Source: a virus. Taken from it: a DNA stretch of 25,538 nucleotides. Where the stretch lies: the IMG/VR virus record IMGVR_UViG_3300031227_000379, positions 1 to 25,538 of that record; one strand, written 5' to 3'. This document shows positions 1 through 7,372 of the stretch, piece after piece (the first letter of the stretch is position 1; each line of letters starts with the position of its first letter). The notes under the pieces are model-generated. The model was not told the DNA's origin, searched no databases, and saw nothing but the letters and a program-made list of their open reading frames with translations. A program made the translations under genes and the position numbers.

Positions 1-150
1 TGTTTTAGTAGCTAATTTTTTTGCTATGTCTTCATTAAATTCATTTGTTGCTTTCCCTGCTTTATTTAAGGCAAGAACCAATTTATCAAAACTAAATTTA
101 ACTTTCTTGCCGTTACGTTTTATAATGTTTTTAAAATGTGCGTTAGTCAT
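1..150 (-). CDS. ATP-cone protein, probable ribonucleotide reductase N-terminus (partial)
   Basis: Only the first 50 codons are inside the window; the gene continues past position 1. The start is the ATG at 150-148, preceded by AAGGAATAAT. The visible protein reads MTNAHFKNIIKRNGKKVKFS and continues with an FDKLVLALNKAG segment. The pattern of a basic strand, NGK turn, (V)xF(S)xDK and an amphipathic helix is the ATP-cone, the allosteric nucleotide-binding domain at the N-terminus of ribonucleotide reductases. In phages it is most often seen on the anaerobic class III enzyme (NrdD), which would supply dNTPs for the replication genes upstream. NrdA, NrdJ or NrdR also carry this domain, so the class cannot be settled from the part visible. 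A long leader hairpin precedes it. Confidence 0.7.
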   Translation of the reverse strand, partial: MTNAHFKNIIKRNGKKVKFSFDKLVLALNKAGKATNEFNEDIAKKLATKT

Positions 151-225
151 ATTATTCCTTCATACAAATAGATTTTAGGTGGTTTATCTTAGTATAGTAC
201 TCTTAAAGACCTCTAGGATTGCAAA

Positions 226-302
226 GGACTGCGTAGGATGAGATAAAATAACAATATAGGTATAAGATACTCTATATGTTTTCTATCAGTCCTACGCAAG
301 CC
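226..302 (-). promoter_or_regulatory. Long imperfect hairpin in the leader of the ATP-cone gene
   Basis: Arms TGCGTAGGA (230-238) and TCCTACGCA (290-298) are perfectly complementary over 9 bp. The stem continues through GATA/TATC (242-245 and 284-287), then partly paired A/T-rich flanks, then ATATAG/CTATAT (254-259 and 272-277) with one bulged base and GTAT/ATAC (260-263 and 267-270) around a 3-nt loop. This amounts to one hairpin of about 25 or more base pairs in the 169-nt gap before the reductase-like gene. On the minus strand no T-run follows directly, so it is not a standard intrinsic terminator for that direction. A structured leader, an attenuator or a processing site are possible. Confidence 0.6.
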
Positions 303-319
303 AAGCCCTCGACTTTTTT

Positions 320-550
320 TTATTCTGTTGTTGCTTCTTTTTCCTTGTTGTCTTTGTCTAATGGTTTTGATTCAAGTAAATTAATACCTGATTCTTTCAT
401 AATAATAACTTGATTGCTTCTAACATTATGGAGAAGCTTTAAAATCAAGGTGGCTGCTTTTAACAACGCACTCTCAAATGGGCTATCAAGTTTTGTAATT
501 ATTTCATCCATTGCTTTAATCTCTGTGTGCAAATCTTTATTACTTAACAT
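320..550 (-). CDS. Hypothetical protein (76 aa), helical
   Basis: I do not recognise this protein. It starts at ATG 550 behind a clear AAAAGGAG Shine-Dalgarno. The first 55 residues look like two amphipathic helices (LHTEIKAMDEIITKLDS, then FESALLKAATLILKLLHNV), and the tail is charged (KDNKEKEATTE). There is no signal peptide, no transmembrane segment and no cysteine. It is the last small gene before the structured leader of the reductase-like gene and is probably co-transcribed with the polymerase cluster upstream. Confidence 0.7.
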   Translation of the reverse strand: MLSNKDLHTEIKAMDEIITKLDSPFESALLKAATLILKLLHNVRSNQVIIMKESGINLLESKPLDKDNKEKEATTE

Positions 551-567
551 ATTTTTCTCCTTTTATA

Positions 568-795
568 TTATTGTCCTATTTCTAAATTTTTATCTTTTTT
601 GGTATAAGGTAAATATTCGTTAGTTAATCCTCCCGGAATAACACTGATTGATTCAACAATATATTTTTCATCATCTAAATTAGTAAAAAAAGTACCTAAT
701 TCACTATTACCTCCTGTAATACATAGTACCTCAATTCTTTTTGTTTGTTTATTATGTATACTTACTAAATAATCATACTTTTCTTCTTTAGCCAT
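568..795 (-). CDS. Hypothetical protein (75 aa)
   Basis: Unrecognised. The start at 795 has a GGGAGGTAAAG ribosome binding site. The sequence looks like a small beta-rich domain: MAKEEKYDYLVSIHNKQTKR, then EVLCITGG, with hydrophobic strands alternating with charged turns and a Gly-Gly pair near residue 29. It has no membrane segment. It lies 18 bases from each neighbour in a row of three small genes after DNA polymerase. Confidence 0.7.
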   Translation of the reverse strand: MAKEEKYDYLVSIHNKQTKRIEVLCITGGNSELGTFFTNLDDEKYIVESISVIPGGLTNEYLPYTKKDKNLEIGQ

Positions 796-813
796 CTTTA
801 CCTCCTTCCCAGT

Positions 814-1020
814 TTAGAATAAATTAATAAACCAATATCCATAGTCTATTTGTTTTTCCTTACATAATTCCTGTGCTTTAATTATTGCTTTTTTAAGTGT
901 AGGAGCATGCATATCTGATTTACGTGTTTTTCTTTTTTTTTCTAACGAATCAAAAGTAGTTATGAATCCATAATATTCTTTATCTATTATTTTTATATAT
1001 AATAAGGTTTCTTCTTTCAT
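814..1020 (-). CDS. Hypothetical protein (68 aa), basic
   Basis: Unrecognised short protein directly downstream of the DNA polymerase gene, 7 bases after its stop. The start at 1020 is preceded by AGGAGTAAT. It has an N-terminal beta-like segment (LLYIKIIDKEYYGFITTF), a basic stretch (EKKRKTRKSD) and a C-terminal helix (TLKKAIIKAQELCKEKQ). The tight spacing suggests translation with the polymerase. Function unknown. Confidence 0.7.
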   Translation of the reverse strand: MKEETLLYIKIIDKEYYGFITTFDSLEKKRKTRKSDMHAPTLKKAIIKAQELCKEKQIDYGYWFINLF

Positions 1021-1027
1021 ATTACTC

Positions 1028-3238
1028 CTAAAATAAAGTTAGTTGTCTAGTATCTTTTAAAGCACTTGTATTCCATTTTAAAGCCTTAAATATATTTTCT
1101 GCTTTAGTTAATATATTTCTTCTAGATATTTCATGCCAATCTATCATATTAGTATCTATTATATTTACTGTATTAGAATCTATAGCCAAAGCATTAACTT
1201 GTTCTCCATCTACTATATAATCTTTAACATGTAAGTAATGAAATAAACTTCCTTCTGCAACTTTAAATTTATTCTTAAATACTTTTTTAGAATTTTTAAA
1301 TGCTCTAACATGAATAGGTAATTTTCTCTTTATTATTTTTCCATCACGTTCTACTTCTGTTTTATATTCTTTATTGACGTTTATTTTAGCAGGGAAAGAT
1401 ATTTCCAATAAATCTTTTTTATGTATATTGTTATTTTCATATCTTATCCAATCTATTATCTCTTTCTCACTTACTTTATCTAGTGTTCTTTTAATTAGTT
1501 CTTCCTGAAACCAAGATTCATAATTACTACTGGAAGACCTTTTCATTTCAATACCTTTAATTTCAGGTTTTTCTTTCCCATCTATAACATTTACTCCATA
1601 ATAGTGGCATTTTCCTATTATCAATAATTTATTAAAAGTACCTTCACTTTCAAAAAATATACTGACTTTATCTTTACCATATTTTTCTTTAGCCCAATCT
1701 TGAACCATTTGATTTAATAATATTATTTCGTCTTTATCTGATTTATACATTACACTATCAGTATCTAAATAGATAACCTCAAATCCTCTATTTTTCATTT
1801 CATCTTCTACATAGTGTAATAAATCTCTTGCTAAAAATGCAATTGTTGAGGCTATTTTAGGATTGTATAATCTAAAACTTGAAAACCCTGTAACACCAAA
1901 TAATGAATTTACTAAAGCTTTATAAGCATCATATTTAATTTGAGTTTTCTTTTCTACTTCTCCTTGACCTCTAACTTTTTTTAATTCTTCTTTTAATATT
2001 GTTTTCTCTGTTATTAATTTCCTAGATAAAAACGGCAATATAGCATTTTCATCTTGATTAAAAAATAGATTATCTATCTCTATACATCCTTTTTCTTTCT
2101 CATCTTTCAAATTAACATCATCTAAACAAAAATTAATTAATTGTTCTGGATACATAGATGAAATATCTGCTTTATATATATTATAGAATCTTCCTGAATC
2201 TGCTCTACGATATGCACCCTGAAAAGATTCTTCTTTAAACGAACTATCTTTAAATGGTCTAGAAGGTAATACAACATTCCTATTTTTAGCTTCATCTAAA
2301 ATTAGATTATCTATAATCCTACTGTTATGTATTAAATCTTCCCATTCTGTTTTTGTAAAAATTCTTATTTCATCATAATAATCCAATAGATGATATTTTT
2401 CTTCAAGCTTAACCATTCTATTAACATCATTTATATTTTTTGCTTTAACTATTTCAGATACTTCTCCGAAGTCAGTATCTTGCCATTTTTCTTCATTTAG
2501 ATGAATCTGTGCTATATAATCTAAAGCATATGATTTTTCTGTTCGATATAATCTCTTAAACCAAATCAAATAATCTATAACACTTATGCCTGCAGGATAA
2601 AATAATTTCTTATCTCCTCTAGCATATCTACTTTCATTTATAGGACTTAATTCCTGTGCTAAATATCTATCATATTTTTTATATAATCTATGATATAGAT
2701 AATTATAATCAAAATTTACATTCCAACTAGCCCATATATCTGGAGGATTATCTTTGAAGTATTTAATAAAATCATTTAATAACTGTTCTTCTTGTTCATC
2801 TAATGTTCCTGAATAATCTTTAATATACCAAACCATAATACTACTAGGATTTAAATTATCATATAAACTTATACATGATACTGTATCCTTGGCTTCATGA
2901 ACTACAGGTAGTTTTTTAGCTATAATTTCAATATCAATGAAAAAATATCTAATTGATGTCTTGTCAAATTTGTCTATTTTGTGAATTAAGTAGTTAGTTG
3001 TGAATGGTATATCTGCACTAAAACTATCACTTCTTCTATCTTTATAAATGTTTCGGGGATTAGAAGTAACTACTTTCTTTAGTTTCTGTCCATTATATCC
3101 TATACTTTTACCGTCAGCACTCGGTTCAAAATAGAAAGGGAAAAAAGTATTGTCTTCTATTATTTCTTGCTGTCCTTCTCTGTCTCTACAAAATAAATAA
3201 ATATTTCTATCTTTATTGTGGATGTTCTGTAGACGCAT
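1028..3238 (-). CDS. Family B DNA polymerase with 3'-5' proofreading exonuclease
   Basis: Replicative DNA polymerase of 736 aa, at the short end for family B phage enzymes. The exonuclease domain has Exo I FIDIE (D102, E104), Exo II WNVNFD (N173, D177) and an Exo III candidate YHLLD (Y282-D286). The polymerase domain has motif A DISSMYP (from D358), motif B KALVNSLFG (K440, N444, G448) and motif C YLDTDS (Y490, D492, D494). All metal-binding carboxylates are present, so both activities should be intact, and no intein is inserted. The start at 3238 has AAAGGATATATAA before it and lies 26 bases inside the preceding glycosyltransferase gene, suggesting coupling. It would work with the clamp loader, primase-helicase and FEN nuclease further upstream. 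Confidence 0.96.
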   Translation of the reverse strand: MRLQNIHNKDRNIYLFCRDREGQQEIIEDNTFFPFYFEPSADGKSIGYNGQKLKKVVTSNPRNIYKDRRSDSFSADIPFTTNYLIHKIDKFDKTSIRYFFIDIEIIAKKLPVVHEAKDTVSCISLYDNLNPSSIMVWYIKDYSGTLDEQEEQLLNDFIKYFKDNPPDIWASWNVNFDYNYLYHRLYKKYDRYLAQELSPINESRYARGDKKLFYPAGISVIDYLIWFKRLYRTEKSYALDYIAQIHLNEEKWQDTDFGEVSEIVKAKNINDVNRMVKLEEKYHLLDYYDEIRIFTKTEWEDLIHNSRIIDNLILDEAKNRNVVLPSRPFKDSSFKEESFQGAYRRADSGRFYNIYKADISSMYPEQLINFCLDDVNLKDEKEKGCIEIDNLFFNQDENAILPFLSRKLITEKTILKEELKKVRGQGEVEKKTQIKYDAYKALVNSLFGVTGFSSFRLYNPKIASTIAFLARDLLHYVEDEMKNRGFEVIYLDTDSVMYKSDKDEIILLNQMVQDWAKEKYGKDKVSIFFESEGTFNKLLIIGKCHYYGVNVIDGKEKPEIKGIEMKRSSSSNYESWFQEELIKRTLDKVSEKEIIDWIRYENNNIHKKDLLEISFPAKINVNKEYKTEVERDGKIIKRKLPIHVRAFKNSKKVFKNKFKVAEGSLFHYLHVKDYIVDGEQVNALAIDSNTVNIIDTNMIDWHEISRRNILTKAENIFKALKWNTSALKDTRQLTLF

Positions 3239-3839
3239 TTATATATCCTTTATATTTTAATAAATTAGAATCATAAATATGGAACTTATCATCAAATAAA
3301 CTCCATTGAAGTGTTTCTTTTATAGTGTTTTTCTCAAATGACTGTGCTGTTTTATATTTATTAAATAACTTAATAAAATATTTTTTAGTACAGGCGAAAT
3401 TTGAGGTTCTTATAAATTGAGGTGTCTGACCCCATTCAACCCATTTTTCAGGATAATGACCTTTAGTTACTTTTTTAATTATATCTGCACTAAATAATGA
3501 AGATAAATTACTTTGTACTCCAACAATATCACAGGTGTCTAATTTTTTATTAGCTTCTTCTAACCATAAATTATCTTTTATAAATACTACATCATCATTC
3601 ATAAAAAAATACTTATTTGTATGATATAAATTTATAGCATACCAATACATACCTATATCTCTCAATGTGTTGTTATTTAGTATGGTGCAGTTAGCTTCTT
3701 TATATTCTTTAGTTCCATTATAAATTACAACCAAATCATGTTCCATATCCGGCTTATTTATTTGATATAGGGTTTTTAAATGTTGTATTTTTTCTAAAGT
3801 ATGACCTACTAATACAACGGCGATATTATTCACCAACAA
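3213..3839 (-). CDS. GT-A fold glycosyltransferase-like protein
   Basis: This 208-aa protein resembles family 2-type glycosyltransferases. The N-terminal Rossmann-like strand is NIAVVLVGHTLEK, then DLVVIYNGTKEY, then a helix with LRDIGMYWYAI like the D/N-x-G-x-x-x region that contacts the sugar nucleotide. FFMNDDVVFI (D82, D83) stands in the DxD metal-binding position. WSLFDDKFHIYDSNLLKYKG ends the domain. There is no signal peptide or membrane span, so it is presumably cytoplasmic. Targets could be phage DNA bases or a host or virion glycan; nothing in the window decides this, and no hydroxymethylase is visible. It sits between the recombinase block and DNA polymerase and overlaps both neighbours (14 and 26 bases), an unusual place for a sugar transferase. 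Confidence 0.7.
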   Translation of the reverse strand: MLVNNIAVVLVGHTLEKIQHLKTLYQINKPDMEHDLVVIYNGTKEYKEANCTILNNNTLRDIGMYWYAINLYHTNKYFFMNDDVVFIKDNLWLEEANKKLDTCDIVGVQSNLSSLFSADIIKKVTKGHYPEKWVEWGQTPQFIRTSNFACTKKYFIKLFNKYKTAQSFEKNTIKETLQWSLFDDKFHIYDSNLLKYKGYINASTEHPQ

Positions 3840-4176
3840 TAACCTTATTTTTAATAAAACTTTGGTTCAATGAAGCTAAAGCCAATCTTGCATCTAAAAC
3901 TTTTTCTAATCCTTTATAGTGTTGTTCACATTCAATTACATCTGAAAGTGCTTGTTTATTTCCTTCATTTTCTTCTGCTAATTTTAAATATGCTTTATCT
4001 TCTGAAATTGTTTCTTTAATCTTTCCATCAGAATATGCCTGTGCTAATGCCAATTTAAGTGTTTTTAATGCTGTAGAATAATTTATTCTAGTTTCTTGAT
4101 ATTTTTCTGCTAAAACAACCGTCTCTTTACTAAATTCCCATAATGCTTTACTATCGTTAAAATCAAAGCTTATCAT
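3826..4176 (-). CDS. Hypothetical helical protein next to RecA
   Basis: Unrecognised 116-aa protein, almost wholly alpha-helical by composition. Long heptad-like stretches include VLAEKYQETRINYSTALKTL and KAYLKLAEENEGNKQALS. It has no membrane segment, and its only cysteine is at residue 83 (ECEQHYKG). Its start at 4176 has AGGAGAAATAA in front and overlaps the recA-like gene by 14 bases, so the two are probably translated together. The position suggests a recombinase accessory protein, but no UvsY or mediator signature is visible; that is inference. Confidence 0.7.
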   Translation of the reverse strand: MISFDFNDSKALWEFSKETVVLAEKYQETRINYSTALKTLKLALAQAYSDGKIKETISEDKAYLKLAEENEGNKQALSDVIECEQHYKGLEKVLDARLALASLNQSFIKNKVIVGE

Positions 4177-5071
4177 TTATTTCTCCTATTTCTTCTTGAT
4201 TATATCCTGTTAAAAGATAAAAAGGCAAGTGTAAATCAGAATTTTCACACATTGAATCACTTACTTTAGTTTTTTCTATTTTAATTACACTATCAAAACC
4301 GACTATTTTCTGTTTTGTTTTGCCATCAACCTTTTCTTTTACTGTAGGAGCATCTGCTTTCTGACCTCTCCTCATAAATAAAGTTAAGACAGACCAATGT
4401 TTAATAGCATTACCACCTGATAATGTAGATTTAACAATAAATGTTCCTAAACCACCTGTTCTAATCTGACCTATCATTAAAACAGCTACCTTACCATTGT
4501 GAACTGCCGAACCTGAAACTCTTAAAAATTTACCCATTTTTCTAGCAAGTAAAGCTATTTCATCGGATTCTATTGATTTTTCTTTTCCTGCTTTCGTTTC
4601 TTGCTCTCCTTTAGGAGACATAGCTTGAATACTATCAACAACAATAAAATCTACTATGGCTTCTTGTGAAACTTTTTTAACTATATCCATTGATTCTTCT
4701 GCATTTTGAATATTTTCTACTAAAAGTAATTTCGATAAATCAATTCCTAGTATTTTAGCTCGTTTTTTTTCAAAACTATGTTCTAAATCAATATACATAC
4801 ACATTTTCCTATTTTTCTGTGCATCTGCTATGGCACTTAAAGCTAATGTTGATTTCCCAGAACTTTCACTACCATATATAACAGTAAAATTGCCACATTG
4901 AATACCTCCTGTTAATTTATCAATGTCTTTCACTCCAAAAAATAATTTTTTCTTATCAGGTGCTTTATTTGCAAAATCAATATTTACTCCCGGCATAAAC
5001 TTATTTATATCACCAATAACTTTTTTTAATTTAACTAAATCATCTATCTTTGTATTTGTTTTTTTAGCCAT
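4163..5071 (-). CDS. recA: RecA/UvsX-like recombinase
   Basis: Strand-exchange ATPase of 302 aa, shorter than bacterial RecA (about 350). Walker A is GSESSGKST (67-75). The catalytic-Glu region is YIDLEHSF. Walker B is VDFIVVDSI (D146). A loop after SIQAMSPKGEQETKAGKEKS and the segment LSGGNAIKHWSVLTLFMRR match the DNA-binding loop and core of RecA/UvsX. The N-terminal helix is short and the C-terminal domain minimal, as in phage enzymes. It would drive recombination-dependent replication and repair, with the resolvase-type nuclease immediately upstream. The start at 5071 has AGGAGAAATC. A promoter motif lies at 5103-5130. Confidence 0.93.
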   Translation of the reverse strand: MAKKTNTKIDDLVKLKKVIGDINKFMPGVNIDFANKAPDKKKLFFGVKDIDKLTGGIQCGNFTVIYGSESSGKSTLALSAIADAQKNRKMCMYIDLEHSFEKKRAKILGIDLSKLLLVENIQNAEESMDIVKKVSQEAIVDFIVVDSIQAMSPKGEQETKAGKEKSIESDEIALLARKMGKFLRVSGSAVHNGKVAVLMIGQIRTGGLGTFIVKSTLSGGNAIKHWSVLTLFMRRGQKADAPTVKEKVDGKTKQKIVGFDSVIKIEKTKVSDSMCENSDLHLPFYLLTGYNQEEIGEINDKL

Positions 5072-5101
5072 GATTTCTCCTATTGTTATTGAGAGTAGTT
5101 A

Positions 5102-5133
5102 TAATATAGAACTTATTTTTAATATGGCAATTA
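5102..5133 (-). promoter_or_regulatory. Promoter candidate upstream of recA-like gene (shared bipartite motif)
   Basis: On the minus strand TAATTGCCAT, 12 nt, TTCTATATTA. Read as sigma70, the -35 is TTGCCA (5130-5125) and the -10 is TATATT (5108-5103) with a 16-bp spacer. The same two 10-mers with the same 12-nt gap occur at 20419-20450, before another gene, while the 12 bases between them differ. Identical boxes at fixed spacing in two intergenic gaps argue for a real phage promoter class. Confidence 0.7.
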
Positions 5134-5140
5134 GTTTTTA

Positions 5141-5491
5141 TTATAGTTCTTCTCCGTCTCGTATATATTGATTATAATATATAGTATATACCATTCTAAA
5201 AAAATCATCTAAATCTAAAGTGATAAATCTATCTTTATGTTTATTTTCTAATGCATATATTGGTATCTTTTTTGTTTTTAATGGTAATTTACCTAACAAA
5301 TCATACCATACTTTTCTTTGTATGGTAACACTAGAAGTATCTCTCATTTTACATTCAACAAAAAAGAATTTATTTAATACATCTCCTATTTCAGTTGAAG
5401 CTCCACTCGCCTTCGTTGGTCTTGAATATTTATCTATTTTTTTAAGTTTTTCAGCAACATATAATTCTAGTGGGTTTTTAGTATCACTCAT
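5141..5491 (-). CDS. PD-(D/E)XK nuclease, Holliday-junction-resolvase-like
   Basis: A 116-aa protein with the core of restriction-endonuclease-fold nucleases: a conserved helix Glu (E14 in YVAEKLKKI), then GD in STEIGDV (D37) and the paired FVECK (E46, K48). Spacing and length fit archaeal Hjc-like and related phage resolvases better than restriction enzymes. A following basic helix (SVTIQRKVWYDLLGK) could contact DNA. It lies just upstream of the RecA-like gene, separated by the promoter motif, so it probably processes recombination intermediates. A second, unrelated resolvase (RusA type) is encoded at 9533-9934, so this one may instead cut other branched DNA. Confidence 0.68.
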   Translation of the reverse strand: MSDTKNPLELYVAEKLKKIDKYSRPTKASGASTEIGDVLNKFFFVECKMRDTSSVTIQRKVWYDLLGKLPLKTKKIPIYALENKHKDRFITLDLDDFFRMVYTIYYNQYIRDGEEL

Positions 5492-5505
5492 AATTTACTC
5501 CTTTT

Positions 5506-5847
5506 TTAAAAGTCAAATCTAGCACCTGTTCTCATTCCTAAATCAAAGTCTCTATCACTTGTTTTTTGTCCAAATATTTCTACAAATGGACTTGGTATCC
5601 ACCATTTCTTATCTTTTTCACTTTGTTGTATTACTGTATAATTTGATGTACCTCCACTAGCAACATTAATTGCAGGATTAGTTACATTATCTGGCTGTCT
5701 AGGAAAGAATTTGTTAATAACTCCTAAGATTCCAAACACTATTATAATCCCAATTATTAATTTAATGGCTAATCCTAAAATCTTATACCAACCAACTGGA
5801 GATAAATCAAACAGTTTTGTTATTGAGAATTTTTCAGTATTACTCAT
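5506..5847 (-). CDS. Single-pass membrane protein, unknown function
   Basis: A 113-aa protein with one strong transmembrane helix around residues 22-46 (LGLAIKLIIGIIIVFGILGV). The N-terminal part before it is short (MSNTEKFSITKLFDLSPVGW). The following region starts with basic residues (NKFFPRQ) and continues as a polar, Gly/Ser/Thr-rich linker into a C-terminal tail rich in D, F and R (RDFDLGMRTGARFDF). No lipobox is seen. Function is unknown; a membrane anchor, an inner-membrane-targeted early protein or a minor structural protein are all possible. Confidence 0.7.
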   Translation of the reverse strand: MSNTEKFSITKLFDLSPVGWYKILGLAIKLIIGIIIVFGILGVINKFFPRQPDNVTNPAINVASGGTSNYTVIQQSEKDKKWWIPSPFVEIFGQKTSDRDFDLGMRTGARFDF

Positions 5848-5851
5848 ATTT

Positions 5852-6055
5852 TTAAGTCCAATCTTTTGTTATTATTTTATTTTTTTCTAAATCATCTAAT
5901 AATTTTTTAATATTACTATTAATTATATCTTCTGATTTAATCTTTGTTATAGGAATATTATTCATAACATCTTTAGTAATATTAAATTTAGCTATAACCT
6001 TTTCGTTTTTATCTTTTTGAGTGATATTAATCACTAATGTTCCGTTTGAATCCAT
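5852..6055 (-). CDS. Hypothetical protein (67 aa)
   Basis: Unrecognised. The start at 6055 has a very strong Shine-Dalgarno, GGAGGTAAAAA, lying within the 3' end of the overlapping small gene at 6027-6182. The sequence has a beta-like N-terminus (GTLVINITQKDKNEKVIAKF) and a Lys/Ile/Asn-rich helical C-terminus (NSNIKKLLDDLEKNKIITKDW). It has no membrane span or cysteine. Confidence 0.65.
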   Translation of the reverse strand: MDSNGTLVINITQKDKNEKVIAKFNITKDVMNNIPITKIKSEDIINSNIKKLLDDLEKNKIITKDWT

Positions 6056-6182
6056 TTTTTACCTCCGTTTTTTTACCAAATATTTTATCCCATTCTTCCT
6101 GTGCTACTTTTTCTCCGACAGGAATATTTTTATATCTACTTCTTTTTAATTCTTTATGAAATTTATTTTTTCTTTTACTCAT
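6027..6182 (-). CDS. Small basic hypothetical protein (51 aa)
   Basis: A short gene. The ATG at 6182-6180 overlaps the TGA of the YopX-like gene as ATGA, with AGGAAA just before it. It encodes a strongly basic N-terminus (MSKRKNKFHKELKRSRYKNI), then PVGEKVAQEEWDKIFGKK, and ends at the TAA at 6029-6027. Its last 29 bases overlap the next gene in another frame, whose ribosome binding site it contains. The stop-start overlap and reading-frame length support a real gene; function unknown, perhaps nucleic-acid binding from its charge. Confidence 0.55.
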   Translation of the reverse strand: MSKRKNKFHKELKRSRYKNIPVGEKVAQEEWDKIFGKKTEVKNGFKRNISD

Positions 6183-6595
6183 TTTCCTGTCATTATTTTA
6201 GGGTTATCAAATGTATTTGCTACTATTCTATATTTATCTTTTTGTTCTTTTTCGTTTACTACAACCCACATGGATCCTCCTCTTTCTTGTAAATATAATC
6301 CATATGCTGCTGTATATATTTTTCCTTTTATATCATCTTCATAATATTTAAAATCACCAAACATAAATACTTCATAGTTTTCAGTTATATCTCCAGTATA
6401 TATTTTTTTATCATCTATATCTTTTATACCTATATATTGACCTATTGATTCAGGAATAACTTCAATTACTTTATATCTTCTGTTTTCCATAAATGAAATT
6501 AAATGTCTATCTGAAAGAGAATCATATACATAATATCCATATACCCAACCTTTATTTGTAATTCTTTTACCTCTATACTCAATAATAGTGTCCAT
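6179..6595 (-). CDS. YopX-family phage protein
   Basis: A 138-aa protein with the recurrent YopX layout: N-terminal YRGKRITNKGWVYGYYVYD, a central VIPESIGQYIGIKD followed by DDKKIYTGDI, and a beta-rich C-terminal half with GSMWVVVNEKE. These are the sequence hallmarks of the YopX family, common in phages and prophages of Firmicutes and Bacteroidetes. The molecular function is not established. It lies in a run of small accessory genes and overlaps the next gene by 4 bases. Confidence 0.85.
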   Translation of the reverse strand: MDTIIEYRGKRITNKGWVYGYYVYDSLSDRHLISFMENRRYKVIEVIPESIGQYIGIKDIDDKKIYTGDITENYEVFMFGDFKYYEDDIKGKIYTAAYGLYLQERGGSMWVVVNEKEQKDKYRIVANTFDNPKIMTGK

Positions 6596-6603
6596 ATCGT
6601 CTC

Positions 6604-6918
6604 CTAAAATTTTTCAATTAATTGATTTCTATCATCTAAATATACATCAGCAAAAACCTTACAGCTTTTTTCTCTACCGAATAATGAATTTTTTACACTA
6701 TCAGTATCTTCGTTTACTGCCGATAGTTTTAATCCTTGTTCTTTACACCACCCAACAGCTTCATCTAATAATACTCCGTTTCTGCATGTCCACAATATAA
6801 GTTGATGTTTCTGATTTATTAATTCTTTTAATTTGTCTATTAATTTAGTGTTTGGTTCTCCTATGTCAGGATATTTATGTTTACATAAAGTTCCGTCAAA
6901 ATCCACTGCGATAAGCAT
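6604..6918 (-). CDS. HAD-superfamily hydrolase-like protein
   Basis: A 104-aa minimal HAD-fold protein. Motif I is AVDFDGTL (D6 nucleophile, D8 acid/base), motif II is LILWTCR (T44), and a motif IV-like VYLDDRN (D95, D96) is at the C-terminus. A lysine (K86 or nearby, REKSCKVFAD) could fill motif III. It lacks a cap domain, as in small phosphatases acting on phosphoproteins, nucleotides or nucleic-acid ends. A 3'-phosphatase or nucleotide phosphatase role would suit the replication and RNA-repair genes, but that is inference. The closest architecture is the short bacterial HAD hydrolases of about 100-140 aa. Confidence 0.82.
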   Translation of the reverse strand: MLIAVDFDGTLCKHKYPDIGEPNTKLIDKLKELINQKHQLILWTCRNGVLLDEAVGWCKEQGLKLSAVNEDTDSVKNSLFGREKSCKVFADVYLDDRNQLIEKF

Positions 6919-6930
6919 TTTATTTTTTCC

Positions 6931-7116
6931 TCAAATTTTATAAGCTTTATTTTTTGTTTCATCAAATTCTATAAACCACACATTTATCATTGGATATTTC
7001 TTAACTGTCTTCTCGTCTTTAAGTAAAAAACAAAAGGTATTACCATCTTGCCAAGATAAATTACAATCTAATATTAATTTAGTATTTGAATCCTTTAAAC
7101 TAATTTTAACTTCCAT
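6931..7116 (-). CDS. Hypothetical protein (61 aa)
   Basis: Unrecognised small protein, beta-rich by pattern (MEVKISLKDSNTKLILDCNL, then NTFCFLLKDEKTV, then NVWFIEFDETKN). The start at 7116 lies inside the end of the preceding gene (11-base overlap), with GGAGG 13 bases before it, so translation is probably coupled. There is no membrane segment or known motif. Confidence 0.65.
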   Translation of the reverse strand: MEVKISLKDSNTKLILDCNLSWQDGNTFCFLLKDEKTVKKYPMINVWFIEFDETKNKAYKI

Positions 7117-7372
7117 TTTTTGTTTTTTCCTCCTTAAATAGAGAATCTAGTTCTCTTTTAATTTCTTTTATTGTACTTTTTTTATCAAATGAAAAAGGGT
7201 AAAATAAAGTAAATGAAGAAATCATATCAGTTTTAGTATTAATAACTCCCACTATATAATGAGGCACACATACTGATTTGCCTGTACTAAAATCAATCCG
7301 TTCAATTCTAATTACTTCAAAGTATTTAGGTACTAATTTTTCTATTATATTTAATAATTCTGATAGTTTCAT
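7106..7372 (-). CDS. Hypothetical protein (88 aa)
   Basis: Unrecognised. It has an N-terminal helix (LSELLNIIEKLVPKYFEVIR), a beta-rich centre with VCVPHYIVGVINTKTD and a C-terminal charged helix (STIKEIKRELDSLFKEEK). The ATG at 7372 shares a base with the stop of the exonuclease gene upstream, a typical coupled junction. Nothing indicates a catalytic site. Confidence 0.65.
   Translation of the reverse strand: MKLSELLNIIEKLVPKYFEVIRIERIDFSTGKSVCVPHYIVGVINTKTDMISSFTLFYPFSFDKKSTIKEIKRELDSLFKEEKTKNGS

Noticed and set aside
226-320. Intrinsic terminator on the plus strand (hairpin then T-run at 312-321)
   Set aside because: The T-run is over 10 bases from the stem and there is no plus-strand gene to terminate; on the minus strand no T-run follows the stem.
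1028-3238. Intein in DNA polymerase
   Set aside because: All exonuclease and polymerase motifs are contiguous with normal spacing; no block A/B or C-terminal HN/C signature is present.
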